From positions 1-32,122 of the forward strand of contig JAFVXW010000006.1 in assembly GCA_017500935.1 (NCBI GenBank): a DNA stretch of 32,122 nucleotides, read 5' to 3'. Positions within the stretch are counted from its first letter, which is position 1. Every line of letters starts with the position of its first letter. Origin of the DNA: Lachnospiraceae bacterium (lineage in GTDB: Bacteria; Bacillota; Clostridia; Lachnospirales; Lachnospiraceae). The position numbers and the translations under genes were made by a program. Below are positions 24,673-31,721 of the stretch, piece by piece. The notes under the pieces are model-generated. The model ran no database searches, was not told where the DNA came from, and saw nothing but the letters and a program-made list of their open reading frames with translations.

Positions 24673-25908
24673 CTACATAATTTTCTCATCATTTTCCCAG
24701 ATTCCCAGAACAAGAACCGTAATATCATCCCGAATCTGCCCCCTGCACTGCGTGATCACGTAACGAAGAAGCCTGTTTGCCGCATCCTGCGGAGATTCCG
24801 AATCAATCTGCTGAATCTGTTTCTCAATATCTGCCAGACAATCCTCTCCCGGCCACTCCTGTACAATACCATCTGAAAGCATGAAAATCAAATCCCCGCT
24901 TTCTGCCTGTGCACAGATTTCGGTCAGCTTCTCCTCCTGCTCCATCCCCAAAGGCAGCGTATTTTCCCCCACTCTTTCCACACTTTCCTTATGCCGGATA
25001 AAACTGCACATTGCCCCCGCCTTTATGAAACGAACCACTGCATCTGTCAGATCAACACAGCACAGATCCAGCGTAGACATTTTTTCCTCGTGCATTTTTG
25101 CCCGCATCATACTGTTTAGCAGTGAAACTGTCATGGCCGCCGAAAGTCCGGCTTCCAGAATCTGCTCTGCCAGTTCCACCACCTCACCGCTTCTGGCACA
25201 GGCCTGCTCCCCGGAGCCCACACCGTCAGAAAGCAGCGCGGTAACTTTTCCATCCTGTTCCAGAAAAGAAAAACTGTCCCCCAAAACACGTTCTCCCTCC
25301 CGCACCGCAGTCGCTGCACCGCTCATAAAACAATAAAAAGGCTCTTTTTCAAAATACAGGCAAACCTGCTCCTGTCCAATATAATAAGGGTTTCGTTTCT
25401 GTGCCACCAGCCGCATATCGAGCAAAACAGATAGATACGCCGCTATTTCTGTCACGGTTGCCGAGCGGTTTCTTCTTGTACACGCAGTAACCGACAGCTC
25501 CATTTTGTGATCCTTTCCCCGCCAGAGACAGATATCGGAAATCAGCAGTCCTTCTGAGGCAAATGCCCGCTGAATCTGCCTTTCCTGACGCGCACCCAGC
25601 CGGATCATCTGTACATGAGTCCCTGCCACATCCTGTAAAAGACCCGCCAGCTGTTTCATCTGAGCCGCAAGACTTTTACGGCTTTGACGGGCATTTTCCT
25701 CCTGCATACAAGATTCCCTGTCTAAAATCTCTTCCTGTTCTTCTGCGCTTTCCTCCTGCGGCCAAAAAGGGGCTTCCTTTTCATCCTGCTGACTGATCGC
25801 AGAAGCCAGATTACGGAACACATCTGCACAATCCTGTATCTTTCTTCTGTCATATTCCAGCATATAATCCGCATCCGTCAAAAATTTTTTCTCTTCACCG
25901 TTTCCCAT
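24673..25908 (-). CDS. spoIIE: SpoIIE-type PP2C phosphatase without membrane domain
   Basis: The 411-residue protein matches the C-terminal half of SpoIIE, the phosphatase that dephosphorylates SpoIIAA and so activates sigma-F in the forespore. The PP2C domain (about 190-405) has DGVGSGEQACARSGEVVEL, LNSMMRAKMHEEKMSTLDL, FIKAGAMCSFI, IFMLSDGIVQEW and DDITVLVLGIW. A preceding regulatory region (about 60-190) includes GARQERQIQRAF and an acidic linker. The ~10 membrane helices that make up the first ~300 residues of B. subtilis SpoIIE are missing. The start is clear: ATG 25908 with AAAGGAGGT 6 bases upstream, and a promoter and terminator fill the gap to divIC, so this is not an assembly cut. 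Position, promoter and domain all say spoIIE; a related SpoIIE-family phosphatase is the alternative. Confidence 0.85.
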   Translation of the reverse strand: MGNGEEKKFLTDADYMLEYDRRKIQDCADVFRNLASAISQQDEKEAPFWPQEESAEEQEEILDRESCMQEENARQSRKSLAAQMKQLAGLLQDVAGTHVQMIRLGARQERQIQRAFASEGLLISDICLWRGKDHKMELSVTACTRRNRSATVTEIAAYLSVLLDMRLVAQKRNPYYIGQEQVCLYFEKEPFYCFMSGAATAVREGERVLGDSFSFLEQDGKVTALLSDGVGSGEQACARSGEVVELAEQILEAGLSAAMTVSLLNSMMRAKMHEEKMSTLDLCCVDLTDAVVRFIKAGAMCSFIRHKESVERVGENTLPLGMEQEEKLTEICAQAESGDLIFMLSDGIVQEWPGEDCLADIEKQIQQIDSESPQDAANRLLRYVITQCRGQIRDDITVLVLGIWENDEKIM

Positions 25909-25940
25909 AAATACCTCCTTTACAGCCAATGCTGAAATTC

Positions 25941-25975
25941 AGTATAAAACCACGGCAGCGCATGTTTATGTCAAA
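25941..25975 (-). promoter_or_regulatory. spoIIE promoter with 22-base spacer and candidate Spo0A box
   Basis: On the minus strand a consensus TTGACA (25969-25974) and TATACT (25941-25946) are separated by 22 bases instead of 17. The sigma-A promoters of B. subtilis spoIIG and spoIIE have such stretched spacers (22 and 21) and need Spo0A~P. The plus strand reads TGTCAAA at 25969-25975, one mismatch from the 0A box TGTCGAA, and overlaps the -35 element. Confidence 0.6.
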
Positions 25976-26006
25976 TGAAGCCGATGAGGTTAACTTTTTT
26001 TGGTAT

Positions 26007-26038
26007 AAAAAAAGCAGGTTCTGCTGAATCTGCTTTTT
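26007..26038 (-). terminator. Terminator after divIC
   Basis: AAAAAGCAG (minus, 26030-26038) pairs with CTGCTTTTT (26009-26017), and the T run continues through 26007. It lies 13 bases past the divIC stop, and separates the yabP-yabQ-divIC unit from spoIIE. Confidence 0.8.
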
Positions 26039-26050
26039 GTTCACTCTGTA

Positions 26051-26359
26051 TTATTTTTCCGGCATGAAAATAATCTCGCCTTCATACACCAGACCAAGCT
26101 TATCCTTGGCAACTTCTTCCACAAACTTTTTGGTCTTGGTATATTTCTCGTATTCGTTGAGCTCCTCGGTGCGCTGCTGCTCCAATGCGATCTGTTCATT
26201 GAGCTGGGCTATACGGGCATCGTAACTTGCCTGCTTCGCCTGCAGATCCACGCTTCTGATCGCAACTACGATCAGCACCATCACAACGGCGATGGAAACC
26301 ATGAGCATACTGAGTCTATTCTGTTTTTTCTTTTTGATGACGATTTTTCTTTTGACCAT
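26051..26359 (-). CDS. divIC: Septum formation initiator, DivIC/FtsB family
   Basis: The 102-residue bitopic membrane protein takes part in the FtsL-DivIC-DivIB complex at the division septum. It has a basic cytoplasmic N-terminus (MVKRKIVIKKKKQNR), one membrane helix (about 17-36, LSMLMVSIAVVMVLIVVAI), then an extracytoplasmic coiled coil (about 40-75) rich in Gln, Glu and Leu, and a C-terminal segment VEEVAKDKLGLVYEGEIIF typical of the family. I choose ATG 26359 with GCAGGAAT upstream; a longer in-frame start at 26404 would add 15 residues of unlike character. It overlaps the end of yabQ by 44 bases. This is the B. subtilis order yabP-yabQ-divIC. Confidence 0.9.
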   Translation of the reverse strand: MVKRKIVIKKKKQNRLSMLMVSIAVVMVLIVVAIRSVDLQAKQASYDARIAQLNEQIALEQQRTEELNEYEKYTKTKKFVEEVAKDKLGLVYEGEIIFMPEK

Positions 26360-26873
26360 ATTCCTGCTCTTGCTCCACCTTCCGACAACGGGTACGCATT
26401 TCAATTTTAAACAATCTCAGCTGAACCGTCAACCTTTTTTTCAAAGTTCTGCCCCTTCTTCTCAGTCTTCTGCGGTATACATTGACTTTTTTACGGCAAA
26501 AATTGCCGGCAGCCCGCCAGGGAGTCAGAATCCATCTGAAAAAACGCCCCAGCAAATGTTTTAACCACAGTAAAAAACGGGACAGCCATTCCACCAGAAA
26601 CCGCCCCAAAAGCCAGCGGTAGACGCTCATGCCAATTCCGGCCCCCAGCACTGCAAACCATCTGAAAGTGCCGTTATTTTCATAATACAGCATTCCAAAT
26701 ACCATCACGGATACAATGATCCAGTAAACCAGATCCTCCATCGCAGTCCAGAAGCTTCCATGAACAACAACCCTGCGCCATATCCGCAGACAGTCATAAA
26801 AAAGGGCGATCACAACTCCCATACAGACTGAGAGAAGTAAAAAATGACTCTCCCGGTAAATATGATCACTCAT
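26316..26873 (-). CDS. yabQ: Spore cortex biosynthesis protein YabQ
   Basis: The 185-residue membrane protein matches YabQ, needed for spore cortex formation and located at the forespore membrane in B. subtilis. It has several hydrophobic segments in the first ~95 residues (LLLSVCMGVVIALFYDCLRI, DLVYWIIVSVMVFGMLYY, FAVLGAGIGMSVYRWL) containing the family's FYDxLRxxR element, followed by a strongly basic, Arg/Lys-rich tail (KKVNVYRRRLRRRGRTLKKR). The tail extends over divIC's start. It begins 2 bases after yabP ends, so they are coupled. Expression is expected from the mother cell during sporulation. Confidence 0.9.
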   Translation of the reverse strand: MSDHIYRESHFLLLSVCMGVVIALFYDCLRIWRRVVVHGSFWTAMEDLVYWIIVSVMVFGMLYYENNGTFRWFAVLGAGIGMSVYRWLLGRFLVEWLSRFLLWLKHLLGRFFRWILTPWRAAGNFCRKKVNVYRRRLRRRGRTLKKRLTVQLRLFKIEMRTRCRKVEQEQEYGQKKNRHQKEKTE

Positions 26874-26875
26874 AC

Positions 26876-27172
26876 CTATTTAAAAAGTCTGGACAACAAA
26901 GATTCCGCTTTTCCAACCGCACTCATTTGTTCCGAATATGTAAGACTGTCGATCTTACCGTCAATGTCAACTTCTCCCTTTTCCAAAGTCAGCCTGCTTA
27001 CATGCAGATCTGCCCCCTTGATCATAAGCATTCCCTGTTCTGTCTCCAAAAGCACCTCGCCCACATCAAAGGAAAGCACATCCGAAACACCGCTGATCGC
27101 GCAGCTTTGCCTGCTGATCAGATTTACTCTGTGCTGTCTGTTTCTGGTATTATTTAAATCTTCCATATTCAT
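26876..27172 (-). CDS. yabP: Sporulation protein YabP
   Basis: This 98-residue soluble protein matches YabP/YqfC, required for sporulation with YabQ. Characteristic segments are NLISRQSCAISGVSDVLSFD, VLLETEQGMLMIKGADLHV and LEKGEVDIDGKIDSLTYSE. Length is as in B. subtilis (about 100). The ATG at 27172 is preceded by CAGGAGG. It is the first gene after the terminator that closes the HU-rqcP unit, so it must have its own promoter, expected to depend on sigma-E; I could not assign one with confidence. Confidence 0.93.
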   Translation of the reverse strand: MNMEDLNNTRNRQHRVNLISRQSCAISGVSDVLSFDVGEVLLETEQGMLMIKGADLHVSRLTLEKGEVDIDGKIDSLTYSEQMSAVGKAESLLSRLFK

Positions 27173-27216
27173 TTCCTCCTGTTTTGCGGATTCTGCCTGA
27201 TATCCTTGTAGAGTAT

Positions 27217-27249
27217 ACGCAAAACGGCGGCAGTTTATGACTGCCGCCG
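27217..27249 (-). terminator. Terminator after rqcP
   Basis: A perfect 9-bp stem CGGCGGCAG (27225-27233) / CTGCCGCCG (27241-27249) with a seven-base loop is followed on the minus strand by TTTTGCG. It separates rqcP from yabP. Confidence 0.8.
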
Positions 27250-27304
27250 GGTTTTATAAATATGGTTCTAACCGATTCAAAGGTAATTGTCCGGAATCTT
27301 TTAC

Positions 27305-27544
27305 TCAAAGATACTGAAACATCTCTTTTGCTTCTTCTTTACGAACAGTTTCCTGTACGGAGAGCACCTCCACCTTTACTTCTTTGTTTCCAAATAAAAT
27401 GGTGATGGTATCTCCCGCTTTCACTTCCGCGGAAGCCTTCGCAACTTTATCATTAATCATAACACGACCAGCGTCACAGGCCTCATTGGCTACTGTACGG
27501 CGCTTGATCAGACGCGATACCTTCAGATATTTGTCTAAACGCAT
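27305..27544 (-). CDS. rqcP: S4-domain RNA-binding protein RqcP (YabO/Hsp15 family)
   Basis: The 79-residue protein is a single S4 domain: MRLDKYLKVSRLIKRRTVAN..., then the loop CDAGRVMINDKVAKAS and a strand GDTITILFGNKEVKVEVL. In B. subtilis RqcP works with RqcH on stalled 50S subunits in ribosome-associated quality control, adding alanine tails. The gene lies 9 bases after the HU gene and is co-transcribed with it, the order known for Firmicutes. A terminator follows. Confidence 0.92.
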   Translation of the reverse strand: MRLDKYLKVSRLIKRRTVANEACDAGRVMINDKVAKASAEVKAGDTITILFGNKEVKVEVLSVQETVRKEEAKEMFQYL

Positions 27545-27553
27545 AAAACTAAA

Positions 27554-27829
27554 TTATTCGTTGATGGAATCCTTTAAAGCCTTGCCAGCTTTGAACTTAG
27601 GGGTCTTGGAAGCTTCGATGGTCATAGCTTCGCCGGTCTGAGGATTTCTGCCTTCTCTTGCAGCTCTTTCGGAAACTTCAAAAGTACCGAAACCAACCAG
27701 CTGGATCTTTTCACCCTTCTTTAATTCTGCTGCAACAACATCGGTGAATGCCTTTAATGCCTTTTCTGCGTCTTTTTTGGATAAACCTGCTTCTTCAGCG
27801 ATAGCAGCTACTAATTCTGTCTTGTTCAT
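27554..27829 (-). CDS. hup: HU family DNA-binding protein
   Basis: The 91-residue nucleoid protein has the full HU pattern: helical dimer part MNKTELVAAIAEEAGLSKKD, the turn IQLVGFGTFEVSERAAREG, the arm GRNPQTGE that intercalates in DNA, and the closing SKTPKFKAGKALKDSI. It compacts and bends DNA without strong sequence preference. A strong sigma-A-like promoter lies upstream, and AGGAGG 6-7 bases before the ATG, in agreement with high expression. Confidence 0.97.
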   Translation of the reverse strand: MNKTELVAAIAEEAGLSKKDAEKALKAFTDVVAAELKKGEKIQLVGFGTFEVSERAAREGRNPQTGEAMTIEASKTPKFKAGKALKDSINE

Positions 27830-27904
27830 TATGAACTCCTCCTGTAATTTTCTCTAAAATAAAATATAAAAGTCCGCAGGAAATCCCTGTGAACATATAT
27901 ACTA

Positions 27905-27933
27905 TTTATACTCGTACTTCCTTTGTTTGTCAA
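27905..27933 (-). promoter_or_regulatory. Strong sigma-A-like promoter of HU-rqcP
   Basis: Perfect TTGACA (27928-27933) and TATAAA (27905-27910) on the minus strand with a 17-base spacer. The start of transcription should fall about 70 bases upstream of the HU ATG. Confidence 0.8.
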
Positions 27934-27936
27934 TAC

Positions 27937-28923
27937 TTACAGGGAAAATGTCTGTTCCAAAAAAGCTTTTTTATCGGCATTCTGATACAATAATTTTTCA
28001 AACTTTTCCATATTCCGCCCCGGTATCCACGATTTACCGTTGTTATAATAAAAGTTAACAATTTTCCAGAATTTCTCCGGATAGGCAAACCGGTAGTACA
28101 GCTGCAGCGTATCCTGAACACTCAGCTTTCGCTCTCTGTCATACACATCCAGCAGTCCCCGCGCCATCGGAACAGACCAGTTTGACTTCTCAAGCAGCTT
28201 TCTTAAAAACAGATAGAGATCTCTCATCTGATGATCTGCCGCATATTTTTCAAAATTAATGACAGAAAATACATTGTGATTTCCCAGCAGATTATGGTGA
28301 CTGAAATCCCCATGACAAAAACAGCTGTTTTCCGAAATACCGACCGACGCAAGAAGCGTTCCGTAAGATCTGACCTGCTCTGTCACAGCCAGCGCATCTT
28401 CCAGAAAATAATCATAATTCTGCAGCAGATTAATTTCAAATATCGTTTTCTGACTCTTTTCCCTTAAAAAACGGCGGACCCGCTTTAATTCACGGTTTCT
28501 TTTTTCATATTCATACAAAAGTCCCTGGCTTTTCATACCGCATTCCTCTGCCAGCTTCGGCAGACTCATAGCCTTATGCAGCGCCGCCAGTGTAGAAACC
28601 GCGTCCCTGCATTCCTGACCGTCCCGCAGACTGCATTCTCTGCCTCCGGGCCAGGTTTTTACTATGTAGGGAATCTGCTCATAATCCGTACAGAAAAGAT
28701 TTCCCTCTTTATTTCTGATCAGCCGTTCCGCACGCCAAAAACCATTTTCACTGATACCTGTCAAAAGCTTATCCATCGTTTCCAGCCTGGTTTTCGGGCC
28801 TCTGTATTCCTTTAAGATCATCCATCCCTGCCCGGTCTCAAACAGGATGGCATTCCGCCCCTTTTGTGTCCGGATCACATTTAAATCATAATTATCAAGC
28901 ACACTGACCGCTCTGTCATTCAC
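27937..28923 (-). CDS. CotS-family spore coat protein (kinase-like fold)
   Basis: The 328-residue protein resembles the CotS/CotI/YsxE group: a small kinase-like fold found in spore coats of Firmicutes. Visible elements are an N-terminal lobe with AILFETGQGWMILKEYRG (about 25-42), the hinge-like YIVKTWPGGRECSLRDGQEC near 85-105, a Brenner-type motif FCHGDFSHHNLLG (about 203-215, catalytic Asp) and VINFEKYAADHQMRDLYLFL in place of the metal-binding DFD-type motif. Phosphorylation of a spore coat component is possible, since CotI is known to have kinase activity in B. subtilis, but is not shown here. Its stop lies 4 bases from the HU promoter. It is probably expressed late in the mother cell. 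Confidence 0.82.
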   Translation of the reverse strand: MNDRAVSVLDNYDLNVIRTQKGRNAILFETGQGWMILKEYRGPKTRLETMDKLLTGISENGFWRAERLIRNKEGNLFCTDYEQIPYIVKTWPGGRECSLRDGQECRDAVSTLAALHKAMSLPKLAEECGMKSQGLLYEYEKRNRELKRVRRFLREKSQKTIFEINLLQNYDYFLEDALAVTEQVRSYGTLLASVGISENSCFCHGDFSHHNLLGNHNVFSVINFEKYAADHQMRDLYLFLRKLLEKSNWSVPMARGLLDVYDRERKLSVQDTLQLYYRFAYPEKFWKIVNFYYNNGKSWIPGRNMEKFEKLLYQNADKKAFLEQTFSL

Positions 28924-28987
28924 CCCGGTTCCCTCCCTTATCTTAGGTATTCCTATCTTATGAAGGGAACACAGAAGTTATGCATTT

Positions 28988-30334
28988 TCACGCTTCTTCA
29001 CGGTTTAAAGCTGCTTTGAGCAGATATTCTCTGGTATTTTTGGAAGGATCTTCTATCACTTCCTCAAGAAGTTCTTTTAAAACAGCACCCAGCTGCTTTC
29101 CGGGCTTCATTCCCTGCGCGATCAGATCACTGCCTGTAATCGCCAGATTTTTCAGCACAACACAGTCACCGCGCTCCACAACTTCTGCATATATACGGCG
29201 CAGTTCATCCAGTTCCTGTTTCTTTTTATCGCGGTCAAAATCACTTTGTGCCAGCATATCAGCCTGCTTCACCGCAAAAATATCCGGGAAAAGATCCTCT
29301 CCGTTGCGGTTTATGGCTCTTCTCATATATTTTAACTGCGGCTCGATCAAAACATCATGCGCTGTCACAAGGCGCACCACTCTGTCCGTTGTATCATTGT
29401 CAAATTTCAGCCTGCGCAGCACCGTTTTGGCAATCTGACCGCTTATTTTCGCGTGTCCGTAAAAATGATCCACACCCTTTTCGTCTGTACTCTTTGTCTG
29501 CGGTTTTCCGCTGTCATGCAAAAGCATTGCCAGACGAAGCGCTTTATCCGCCGGAACCTCTTTCATGGCATGCAGTGTGTGTTCTCCCACAGAATAACAA
29601 TGATGCGGATTGTTCTGCGTTGTTTCCATCATCCGGTCAAATTCAGGGAAAAATACCGCAGTAAGCCCGGTCTCATAACACACCCGCAGACGCTCAGGAT
29701 AAGCACTCACCAAAAGTTTGACAAGCTCAACCGCAATTCTTTCTGCACTCACCTTCTGCAAAGAAGGCGCCAGCTCCCTGATCGCTGCTTTTGTCTCTTC
29801 TTCAATATCATATCCAAGCTGCGCAGAAAATCGCACTGCCCGCATCATACGGAGCGCATCCTCTCCAAAACGCTCCTTAGGATCACCGACACAGCGCAGA
29901 AGCTTTCGCTCTATATCTTCAATGCCTCCAAAAATATCCACCAGCCCATCTTCATCATTATAGGCCATGGCATTGATCGTAAAATCACGTCTTCTTAAAT
30001 CCTCTCTCAGAAGAGGTGTAAACATAACGTCTTTTGGATGTCTGCCGTCTTCATAGGTACCGTCGATCCGGTATGTGGTAACTTCATAACCTGTTTTGTC
30101 AACCATAACCGTAACAGTTCCGTGCTGAATACCGGTATCCACAGTACGTCTGAATAATTTCTTGACTTCCTCCGGTTTTGCAGAAGTGGTAATATCCCAG
30201 TCATCCGGCAGACGTCCCAATATACTGTCACGAACACAGCCGCCGACTGCATAAGCCTCATAACCGGCTTCCTGCAATGTATGAATAATACTCGTTACCG
30301 CTTCCGGCATCTGAATATGAAACTTTTCTGCCAT
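28988..30334 (-). CDS. cca: CCA tRNA nucleotidyltransferase with HD domain
   Basis: The 448-residue enzyme adds or repairs the CCA end of tRNAs. The nucleotidyltransferase core has AVGGCVRDSILGRLPDDWDI (residues 29-48; GG at 31-32, metal-binding Asp45 and Asp47), followed by RRDFTINAMAYN and DPKERFGEDALRMMRAVRFS. An HD domain follows with LAMLLHDSGKPQTK and HFYGHAKIS, suggesting phosphatase/phosphodiesterase activity as in the bifunctional bacterial enzymes. Length is typical. The tRNA-Tyr gene of this window lacks an encoded CCA, so the enzyme is needed. It is transcribed alone or with the CotS-like gene 64 bases downstream. Confidence 0.95.
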   Translation of the reverse strand: MAEKFHIQMPEAVTSIIHTLQEAGYEAYAVGGCVRDSILGRLPDDWDITTSAKPEEVKKLFRRTVDTGIQHGTVTVMVDKTGYEVTTYRIDGTYEDGRHPKDVMFTPLLREDLRRRDFTINAMAYNDEDGLVDIFGGIEDIERKLLRCVGDPKERFGEDALRMMRAVRFSAQLGYDIEEETKAAIRELAPSLQKVSAERIAVELVKLLVSAYPERLRVCYETGLTAVFFPEFDRMMETTQNNPHHCYSVGEHTLHAMKEVPADKALRLAMLLHDSGKPQTKSTDEKGVDHFYGHAKISGQIAKTVLRRLKFDNDTTDRVVRLVTAHDVLIEPQLKYMRRAINRNGEDLFPDIFAVKQADMLAQSDFDRDKKKQELDELRRIYAEVVERGDCVVLKNLAITGSDLIAQGMKPGKQLGAVLKELLEEVIEDPSKNTREYLLKAALNREEA

Positions 30335-30411
30335 ATATATTCCCTCCCGCTTTTTGCTTTGATTACTATCATATCAAACGGCGTCCTGCAGCGCAAGCCG
30401 CCTTTCTATAC

Positions 30412-30440
30412 GAAAAAAAGCCTTGAAGATCAAGGCTTTT
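30412..30440 (-). terminator. Terminator downstream of the tRNA-Lys fragment
   Basis: AAAAGCCTTGA (minus strand, 30430-30440) pairs with TCAAGGCTTTT (30416-30426) around a three-base loop, then a T run. It is placed immediately after the tRNA 3' end and is probably the original tRNA terminator. Confidence 0.8.
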
Positions 30441-30443
30441 GAC

Positions 30444-30485
30444 TGAAGCACGGGGGATTCGAACCCCCGACAACCTGATTAAAAG
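30444..30485 (-). pseudogene. 3' fragment of tRNA-Lys (TTT), likely attachment site
   Basis: On the minus strand a tRNA can be followed from the anticodon loop CTTTTAA through the anticodon stem strand TCAGG, variable loop TTGTC, a perfect T arm (GGGGG-TTCGAAT-CCCCC) and the acceptor strand GTGCTTC plus A. The 5' strand of the anticodon stem should read CCTGA but is CATGT, and no D arm or GAAGCAC acceptor strand follows. The gene is therefore cut at the anticodon stem, a common crossover site for tyrosine integrases, which leave such a 3' copy at one end of the inserted element. Confidence 0.75.
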
Positions 30486-30964
30486 ACATGTCTTTTTTCG
30501 AGTTTCTTCCTTATATTATAGGGGTTTCCGGAATCGCCTGCTACTTTTACGCTACTACGCAGTTTCCATGCTATTTTGTCATAAGTCACCTTGTTTCCTT
30601 TGGCTACAATCCATATTATACATAAGAATTTGTATTTATACAATTTCTTTCTGATCAAGAGGGCTAAAATAAAATATAATACAGCAGATATGAATAACGC
30701 TGCGTTAACATACACATATACCGCAACTGATTCTTGGGCAAGCAATGCAAAAAGCTATGGAACGACAAGAATTGTTAAATTAGTTAAAGGAAACACAATA
30801 ACAGCAAAAGCAAGATATTTTCTTGAATTTGTTCGTTTAGCATGATTTATCACCAAGTTACAAGATATAAATCCGCCCCAGTAACACCCCAATACTTACT
30901 TTCGGGATTATCAATTCTTAATATTCCAGTAGAAGCCGTGCATGTTTTTATTTGGTTTTTTACA
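30486..30964. other. Region without a supported gene next to the tRNA fragment
   Basis: This ~480-base stretch is richer in A and T than the DNA to its left. Short open frames exist on both strands but none has a convincing ribosome binding site or recognisable product. A 16-base palindrome AAAAGACATGTCTTTT (30481-30496) spans the junction with the tRNA fragment. The stretch may contain decayed ends of an inserted element. Confidence 0.4.
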
Positions 30965-31004
30965 CAAAAAAATCAGGAGTGGAACTATGTAAATGTGCCA
31001 CTCC
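30965..31004 (-). terminator. Terminator after the DUF2335 gene
   Basis: GGAGTGG (minus, 30998-31004) pairs with CCACTCC (30976-30982), followed by TGA and a run of T. It lies 24 bases past the DUF2335 stop. Confidence 0.75.
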
Positions 31005-31027
31005 CTACAAAAGGTTTCCCTTTTCAA

Positions 31028-31513
31028 TTATAAATCTTTTGTTTCATGTTCTTTGTCATCTTTACTACGTGTACGATTACTTCTTGTACTGTTAATAAAC
31101 GTTACGATAATGGAACCTATACCAGTCACTCCTAACAATGAGCCAGCAAAAGCTCCTCCTTCCTTAGGAACCAAATACACAATAATTACTGCCGCAACAA
31201 TACATAAAAGACTAAGCGAAAATGCGAAAACCATTCCCAAAAAACCATCTCTTGATTCGGTTTCAATTATCTTAGTTTCCATTGCTTGCCTATGTGCGGA
31301 TTGCTTTTCTGCCATAGCAATTATCCTGTCCGCGGCTCCTGGCAACACCTCTTCGTAACCCCGAATAATATTGGGCGGTGGAATCGGTCCGCTGAATTCA
31401 CTTTGAATTACTTCAGCAACTACACGTCTAACCTGTTCTTTTTCTTTAGGTTCCACTTCAATATCCAGCCGCTCTAATATCTCTTGTTTCTTTTCGGATT
31501 GTTTTTCCGACAT
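31028..31513 (-). CDS. DUF2335 family membrane protein
   Basis: The 161-residue protein has a charged N-terminal part (about 1-50), the family-typical segment SGPIPPPNIIRGYEEVLPGA followed by ADRIIAMAEKQSAHRQ (about 40-78), two membrane helices (about 93-115 and 118-142, separated by a short VPKEGGAFAG turn), and a short charged tail. DUF2335 proteins are small bacterial and phage-associated membrane proteins with no assigned function; they are often found on mobile elements. ATG 31513 has GAGAGGGGATTGGG upstream and lies inside the end of the preceding small gene (56-base overlap), so the two are a translational pair. Its place next to a truncated tRNA fits cargo of an integrated element. 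Confidence 0.8.
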   Translation of the reverse strand: MSEKQSEKKQEILERLDIEVEPKEKEQVRRVVAEVIQSEFSGPIPPPNIIRGYEEVLPGAADRIIAMAEKQSAHRQAMETKIIETESRDGFLGMVFAFSLSLLCIVAAVIIVYLVPKEGGAFAGSLLGVTGIGSIIVTFINSTRSNRTRSKDDKEHETKDL

Positions 31514-31649
31514 TATCCCAATCCCCTCTCAATGCACGGTAATCTTTCTGCTTGCTGTTTGAAAGATCCGGCCACTCTTTTGTAGTTCCGTACAAATCAA
31601 AAGTCCTTCTTACCCCTCGTAAAAAACTTTTGCTTATTCTGGTTTTCAT
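31458..31649 (-). CDS. Small basic protein overlapping the DUF2335 gene, unknown function
   Basis: This 63-residue, strongly basic protein (MKTRISKSFLRGVRRTFDLY..., ending in KETRDIRAAGY) has no membrane segment or known motif that I recognise. The ATG at 31649 has AAGGAGTGATAC upstream and lies about 70 bases downstream of a TTGATT/TATAAT promoter. Its last 56 bases overlap the start of the DUF2335 gene in another frame, which supports it as a real, co-translated gene. No function is proposed. Confidence 0.65.
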   Translation of the reverse strand: MKTRISKSFLRGVRRTFDLYGTTKEWPDLSNSKQKDYRALRGDWDNVGKTIRKETRDIRAAGY

Positions 31650-31721
31650 TGTATCACTCCTTTAACAAGTAATGCCCACGCAGTTTGTCAAAAAAATGAC
31701 ATACATCTTTTGTGTATATAT

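Noticed and set aside
30479-30745. Minus-strand 88-codon frame ending at the tRNA junction, considered as an integrase C-terminus
   Set aside because: No tyrosine-recombinase motif is visible and the end is encoded by the junction palindrome.
30591-31033. Two short plus-strand open frames near the tRNA fragment
   Set aside because: No convincing ribosome binding sites; the second runs through the DUF2335 terminator. They could be remnants of an element gene, but nothing supports a call.
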